64,000 bases of DNA, taken from contig NZ_JBNJQR010000004.1 in assembly GCF_050113715.1 (NCBI RefSeq), forward strand, positions 186,001 through 250,000, read 5' to 3'. Made by a program: the position numbers and the translations under genes. The DNA is from Brevibacillus_H ginsengisoli (GTDB taxonomy: Bacteria > Bacillota > Bacilli > Brevibacillales > Brevibacillaceae). The notes beneath the pieces are model-generated. The model was given only the letters and a program-made list of their open reading frames with translations. It did not search any database and was not told where the DNA came from. Shown one piece after another: positions 60,994 to 64,000 of the stretch; within the stretch, counting starts at the first letter, position 1; each line of letters opens with the position of its first letter.

Positions 60994-62398
60994 TTTCCCT
61001 TTACGTATCGCTGTTCGTACAGGATTGGCGATGACCCTCGTATTATTCCTGATTATTGTAAGTGCCTATTTTAGTGTAGCTTGGCTAATGAACCGCAACA
61101 CGAACTCCATGTTGCTGGTGGAAGTCAACTCCATGATTTCACGCTGGACACAAGATCATCACATCACTGAACTGGAATGGAAAAAGGGGTATTACCGCGT
61201 TCTGGATAGTGAAGGAAACGTTATTCTTCAAGAGGGAAAACTGCGTGATTCGCTCAACGAAGGGCATGAGCATGTCCCTTTAGACTATAAATCAGACGAA
61301 GGCGAACATTTTTCCAATATAAATGAGGGTGAGAATTCCCACCTGATACGCGAGTCATTCTCTTACTTCACCACTCTTTTTTCTGAAAAGGCTCGATACC
61401 GTGAAGTGAACGTTCCATTCTCCATTGGAGACGAGACGTATATGCTTGAGCTCGCCGTAGATTTGGAAGACGTTCAGGAATTCCTGCATACAGTATTAAT
61501 GATATTTATTAGCATCTCCGTCGGCGGTGTTCTGTTAATTACGAGCGTTGTCTCTTATTCGACGATCCGAGCGTTCCGACCCATTCGAGAGATCGCAGAA
61601 AAGCTTCAACCAATTGAGCAAAAGTCCTTGTCTACTCAAATAGAACTACCCGTAAAGGACCGAACTCTTCAAGGACTCGTTCAAGGTATTAACGCGATGC
61701 TTGGTAGGTTATACCGATCTTTTCTGGCTCAGAGCATGTTTGTCCAAGATGCTTCTCATGAGTTGAGAACCCCTTTAGCCGTTCTGCGCTCAGAGATCGA
61801 GATTACCCTGCGCCGTCCCCGAACAGAAGTGGAGTATCAGGAATCATTGAAAAGATGCCTGACAGAAGTGGACCATATGACATCCTTATCCACTCAATTG
61901 CTTACGCTTGCTCGATTTGAACAGGGCAAACAGCTCGTAAGCAACACCCTCCCTATCGACGAAGTACTTGAGATAAGCATTCAAAAGGCAAAGCATTTCC
62001 TGAAATCAAAACAAATTGATTTTATTCACGAGAAACATGGATTCTGTGTACAAGGAGATCGTGTTTCTCTTGAAATGGTGTTTACCAATTTGATCAAAAA
62101 CGCCATTACCGCCATTGATTCCGTGGGTACGATTGAAATCTCCAGCAAGCAAAACGATTACGAGGTGTTCATTACCATCAAAGACAATGGCTGCGGAATA
62201 CCAGAAGAGGCCATTCCTAAGCTTTTTGACCGTTTTTATCGGGTAGATGAATCACGAAACCGTCAATCAGGCGGAACCGGACTAGGATTGGCCATTTGCC
62301 ATTCCATTATCGAAGCTCACCATGGAAGAATTGAAGTATCCAGTTCTCCCGGAAAAGGCAGTGAATTCCGTGTATATTTTACCTCCAGAAAGAATTAA
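60971..62398 (+). CDS. Sensor histidine kinase
   Basis: A 475-residue membrane kinase: a first membrane helix (AMTLVLFLIIVSAYFSVAW), an extracytoplasmic sensor of about 130 residues rich in acidic and His residues (EGHEHVP, DEGEHFSNINEGEN), a second helix (VLMIFISISVGGVLLITSVV), a HAMP-like linker, the H-box DASHELRTPLA with the phosphorylated His near residue 261, and ATPase boxes FTNLIKNAITA, DNGCGIPEEA, FDRFYRVDES and GGTGLGLAI. With the neighbouring regulator it forms a two-component pair, possibly sensing metal or redox conditions given the neighbours. Confidence 0.93.
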   Translation: MKTTWNLSFPLRIAVRTGLAMTLVLFLIIVSAYFSVAWLMNRNTNSMLLVEVNSMISRWTQDHHITELEWKKGYYRVLDSEGNVILQEGKLRDSLNEGHEHVPLDYKSDEGEHFSNINEGENSHLIRESFSYFTTLFSEKARYREVNVPFSIGDETYMLELAVDLEDVQEFLHTVLMIFISISVGGVLLITSVVSYSTIRAFRPIREIAEKLQPIEQKSLSTQIELPVKDRTLQGLVQGINAMLGRLYRSFLAQSMFVQDASHELRTPLAVLRSEIEITLRRPRTEVEYQESLKRCLTEVDHMTSLSTQLLTLARFEQGKQLVSNTLPIDEVLEISIQKAKHFLKSKQIDFIHEKHGFCVQGDRVSLEMVFTNLIKNAITAIDSVGTIEISSKQNDYEVFITIKDNGCGIPEEAIPKLFDRFYRVDESRNRQSGGTGLGLAICHSIIEAHHGRIEVSSSPGKGSEFRVYFTSRKN

Positions 62399-62452
62399 CG
62401 TAATACAAGTTGAAAAAGGTAAAAAATTCGTTTCCTTTTTGTTATTATTAGA

Positions 62453-62467
62453 TTATAATTAATATAG
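62453..62467. promoter_or_regulatory. PerR-like box upstream of the metal ATPase
   Basis: TTATAATTAATATAG matches 12 of 14 informative positions of the PerR consensus TTATAATNATTATAA and contains a TATAAT hexamer (62454-62459). The related ATPase ZosA of B. subtilis is in the PerR regulon. Confidence 0.5.
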
Positions 62468-62499
62468 TAATGTTGCACAAAAGCAATTTTATTGCCCAT

Positions 62500-62517
62500 A
62501 CACAAAATAATAATCAT
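62500..62517. promoter_or_regulatory. Fur-like box 1 upstream of the metal ATPase
   Basis: The segment TAATAATCATTCTCA matches 12 of 14 informative positions of TGATAATNATTATCA, the shared Fur/Zur core. Confidence 0.45.
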
Positions 62518-62527
62518 TCTCAATTGT

Positions 62528-62567
62528 CATGCTACTGTCCATCTGGACAGTAGCATGTGGCTTTTTA
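62528..62567 (+). terminator. Hairpin with T run between kinase and ATPase genes
   Basis: CATGCTACTGTCC-ATCT-GGACAGTAGCATG is a perfect 13-bp stem followed by TGGCTTTTT. It may end the kinase operon or act as an attenuator in the ATPase leader, as boxes lie on both sides. Confidence 0.75.
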
Positions 62568-62580
62568 AGGGCATCTATAT

Positions 62581-62595
62581 TGATTCTTATTATCA
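62581..62595. promoter_or_regulatory. Fur-like box 2 upstream of the metal ATPase
   Basis: TGATTCTTATTATCA matches 12 of 14 informative positions of the Fur-type core, 30 bp before the ATPase start and next to a TATATT hexamer (62576-62581). Confidence 0.5.
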
Positions 62596-62624
62596 ATTAC
62601 AAAAGAAAGAGAAGGTGATCGTTT

Positions 62625-64000
62625 ATGAAAGCACCAGTAAAAATCTGCACAAATCCAATGATGTGCAAAACGTCTGCGTGTCAATCCTCAGCTTGTAAAG
62701 CACCCAAGAAGGAACCCAATAAGCTTTTGGCATTCCTCCGAAAACATTTTGAAACCATCGCTGCACTCTCGAGTGGTTTGCTTATTGCCATTGCCTGGGC
62801 CTGCGAGCAAGCCAGCCTGTCTTATGCGGCCGTCCCTCTTTTTATTGCGGCTTACGCTGTTGGCGGATATGTCAAAGCAAAAGAAGGAATCACGACTTTA
62901 ATCGAAGAGCGTTCGCTCGATGTGAATCTCCTGATGTTAGTGGCTGCGATCGGTGCCGCGAGCATCGGTTATTGGATGGAGGGCGGCCTGCTCATCTTTA
63001 TCTTCTCATTAAGCGGCGCACTGGAATCCTATTCATTGGCGAAAAGCCAACGTGATCTTCACGCATTAATGGAAATGACGCCAGATACGGCCACTCTTTT
63101 TTCAAACGGATTTGAACATGAAGTTCGCATCGAAGAACTGCGCATAGGAGATATCATTATCGTCAAACCGAGCGAAAAGATTCCTGCCGATGGGAAGATC
63201 GTCCAAGGAAGCTCCAGCATCAATGAAGCCTCGATTTCGGGCGAGCCTGTTCCTGTAGATAAAACCGCCGGAAGTGAAGTATTTAGCGGTACATTAAACG
63301 GTCAAGGCGCCTTGCTGATCGAGGTCACACAAACGAACGAAAACAGCTTGCTCTCCAAAATCGTCAAGCTCGTTGAAGAAGCCAAAACCGAGATGCCAGC
63401 CAGTCAGCAATTCATTGAACGCTTTGAGAACATTTATGCCAATGCCATTATCCTGTTTACAGTGGTGTTGATGTTTGCCCCACATTATCTACTCGGCTGG
63501 AGCTGGAGTGAAACCTTTTATCGATCCATGGTATTTTTGGTAGTCGCTTCGCCTTGTGCGCTTGTCGCCTCTATCGTTCCCGCCATGCTCTCGGCTATTT
63601 CCAACAGTGCTCGCAGTGGCGTGCTGGTAAAAGGAGGCACACACCTGGAGAACCTCGCGGGCGTTGGACTGATTGCTTTTGACAAGACGGGAACACTTAC
63701 TCAAGGTAAGCCGCAGGTAACCAATATGCACGCTTACCAGGGCTATTCGGAATCAGAGATGTTACGGATTGCGGCTTCCATTGAGAGCATGTCGGAGCAT
63801 CCTCTTGCCAAAGCCATCGTGAGTCAGGCAGAAGCTTTCCAGCTGCAGCTTGATCACCCGGATTCACTGCAGGCGGTTACGGGTCAAGGCGTAGAAGCTA
63901 CTTATCTGGATCAAACCTGGAGAATCGGCAGTCCTCGCTATTTGAATCAGATTGAACTGACCGAAGAAGCACAACAGGTGATTGATCAGCTTTCACAGGA
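62625..64000 (+). CDS. Heavy-metal P1B-type ATPase (3' end cut by window edge)
   Basis: A P-type metal pump, incomplete at the right edge (458 codons visible). It has a short Cys-rich N-terminus (CTNPMMCKTSACQSSAC) instead of a full metal-binding domain, the actuator loop with SISGEPVPVDK, the metal-binding helix with SPCALVAS in place of the usual CPC, and the phosphorylation motif DKTGTLTQGKP. The SPC form occurs in the ZosA/CadA-like group. The HP motif SEHPLAKAI is present. The ribosome site is GAAGGTGATC. PerR- and Fur-like boxes and a hairpin precede it. A zinc, iron or cobalt role is plausible; the metal cannot be assigned from this fragment. Confidence 0.9.
   Translation, partial: MKAPVKICTNPMMCKTSACQSSACKAPKKEPNKLLAFLRKHFETIAALSSGLLIAIAWACEQASLSYAAVPLFIAAYAVGGYVKAKEGITTLIEERSLDVNLLMLVAAIGAASIGYWMEGGLLIFIFSLSGALESYSLAKSQRDLHALMEMTPDTATLFSNGFEHEVRIEELRIGDIIIVKPSEKIPADGKIVQGSSSINEASISGEPVPVDKTAGSEVFSGTLNGQGALLIEVTQTNENSLLSKIVKLVEEAKTEMPASQQFIERFENIYANAIILFTVVLMFAPHYLLGWSWSETFYRSMVFLVVASPCALVASIVPAMLSAISNSARSGVLVKGGTHLENLAGVGLIAFDKTGTLTQGKPQVTNMHAYQGYSESEMLRIAASIESMSEHPLAKAIVSQAEAFQLQLDHPDSLQAVTGQGVEATYLDQTWRIGSPRYLNQIELTEEAQQVIDQLSQ

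Noticed and set aside
1..64000. tRNA or rRNA genes
   Set aside because: I saw no rRNA segment and no cloverleaf-like tRNA with the conserved GGTTCGA arm, although a short degenerate tRNA could be missed by eye.

Overview
The window looks like a chromosomal segment of a Gram-positive, spore-forming member of the Bacillales, most likely Brevibacillus or a close Paenibacillaceae relative. The evidence is the sporulation regulator spo0F with a sigma-H type promoter, S-layer homology (SLH) proteins, the delta subunit of RNA polymerase, strong GGAGG ribosome sites, frequent TTG/GTG starts, and a gene order recalling the Bacillus subtilis rho-glpX-murA-tal-fba-spo0F-pyrG-rpoE and speB-speE-pbpG-ywhD-ywgA-ywfO regions. 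The genus is an inference from layout and composition; no rRNA or tRNA gene is present to settle it.

Region 1 (1-8.6 kb, all minus strand) is housekeeping: rho (cut by the left edge, with a Thr/Lys-rich tail), glpX, murA, a transaldolase-like aldolase, fba, spo0F, pyrG and rpoE. The pyrG leader carries a GGGC start and a CCCC-containing attenuator, the layout of the CTP-sensed reiterative-transcription switch known from B. subtilis. Region 2 (8.7-20.6 kb, minus strand) is an acyl-CoA catabolic block: thiolase, 3-hydroxyacyl-CoA dehydrogenase, two acyl-CoA dehydrogenases, MeaB GTPase, a TetR regulator, the fused B12 mutase IcmF, and a membrane Fe-S oxidoreductase (FadF type) that probably passes electrons to the quinone pool. 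TGAGCG-type palindromes recur in front of thl, tetR and fadF. Region 3 (20.7-24.4 kb) holds lysine 2,3-aminomutase behind a textbook -24/-12 promoter, its neighbouring sigma-54 activator, and three TGCC-N8-GKCA dyads that may be the activator's sites. Region 4 (24.4-31.9 kb) has an MFS exporter, agmatinase and spermidine synthase, a class A penicillin-binding protein, YwhD and small proteins.

Region 5 (31.9-40.2 kb) is extracellular: a PPC-domain LCAT-like lipase, a 1495-residue secreted protein with seven cysteine-bracketed repeats, a copper-amine-oxidase-N-domain protein and an SLH-like protein. Region 6 (40.6-51.4 kb) contains YwgA, an HD phosphohydrolase (YwfO), a TetR-controlled RND efflux pair, a pseudouridine synthase, an M29 aminopeptidase and selU. 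Region 7 (51.4-64 kb) contains selD, an MFS transporter preceded by a long attenuator leader with a nine-codon upstream ORF, an SLH-DUF4855 protein, an rRNA methyltransferase, an ApbE / ferric-reductase-like / two-component operon, and a P1B-type metal ATPase (cut by the right edge) with PerR- and Fur-like boxes.

The most unusual feature is a dispersed family of structured elements: four full copies of about 250-300 bp (5913-6163, 25746-26049, 40296-40557, 42517-42776) and one collapsed copy (30276-30372). All five lie just downstream of a gene's stop codon in the same orientation, four of them directly after that gene's own intrinsic terminator, and their stems show compensatory base changes.
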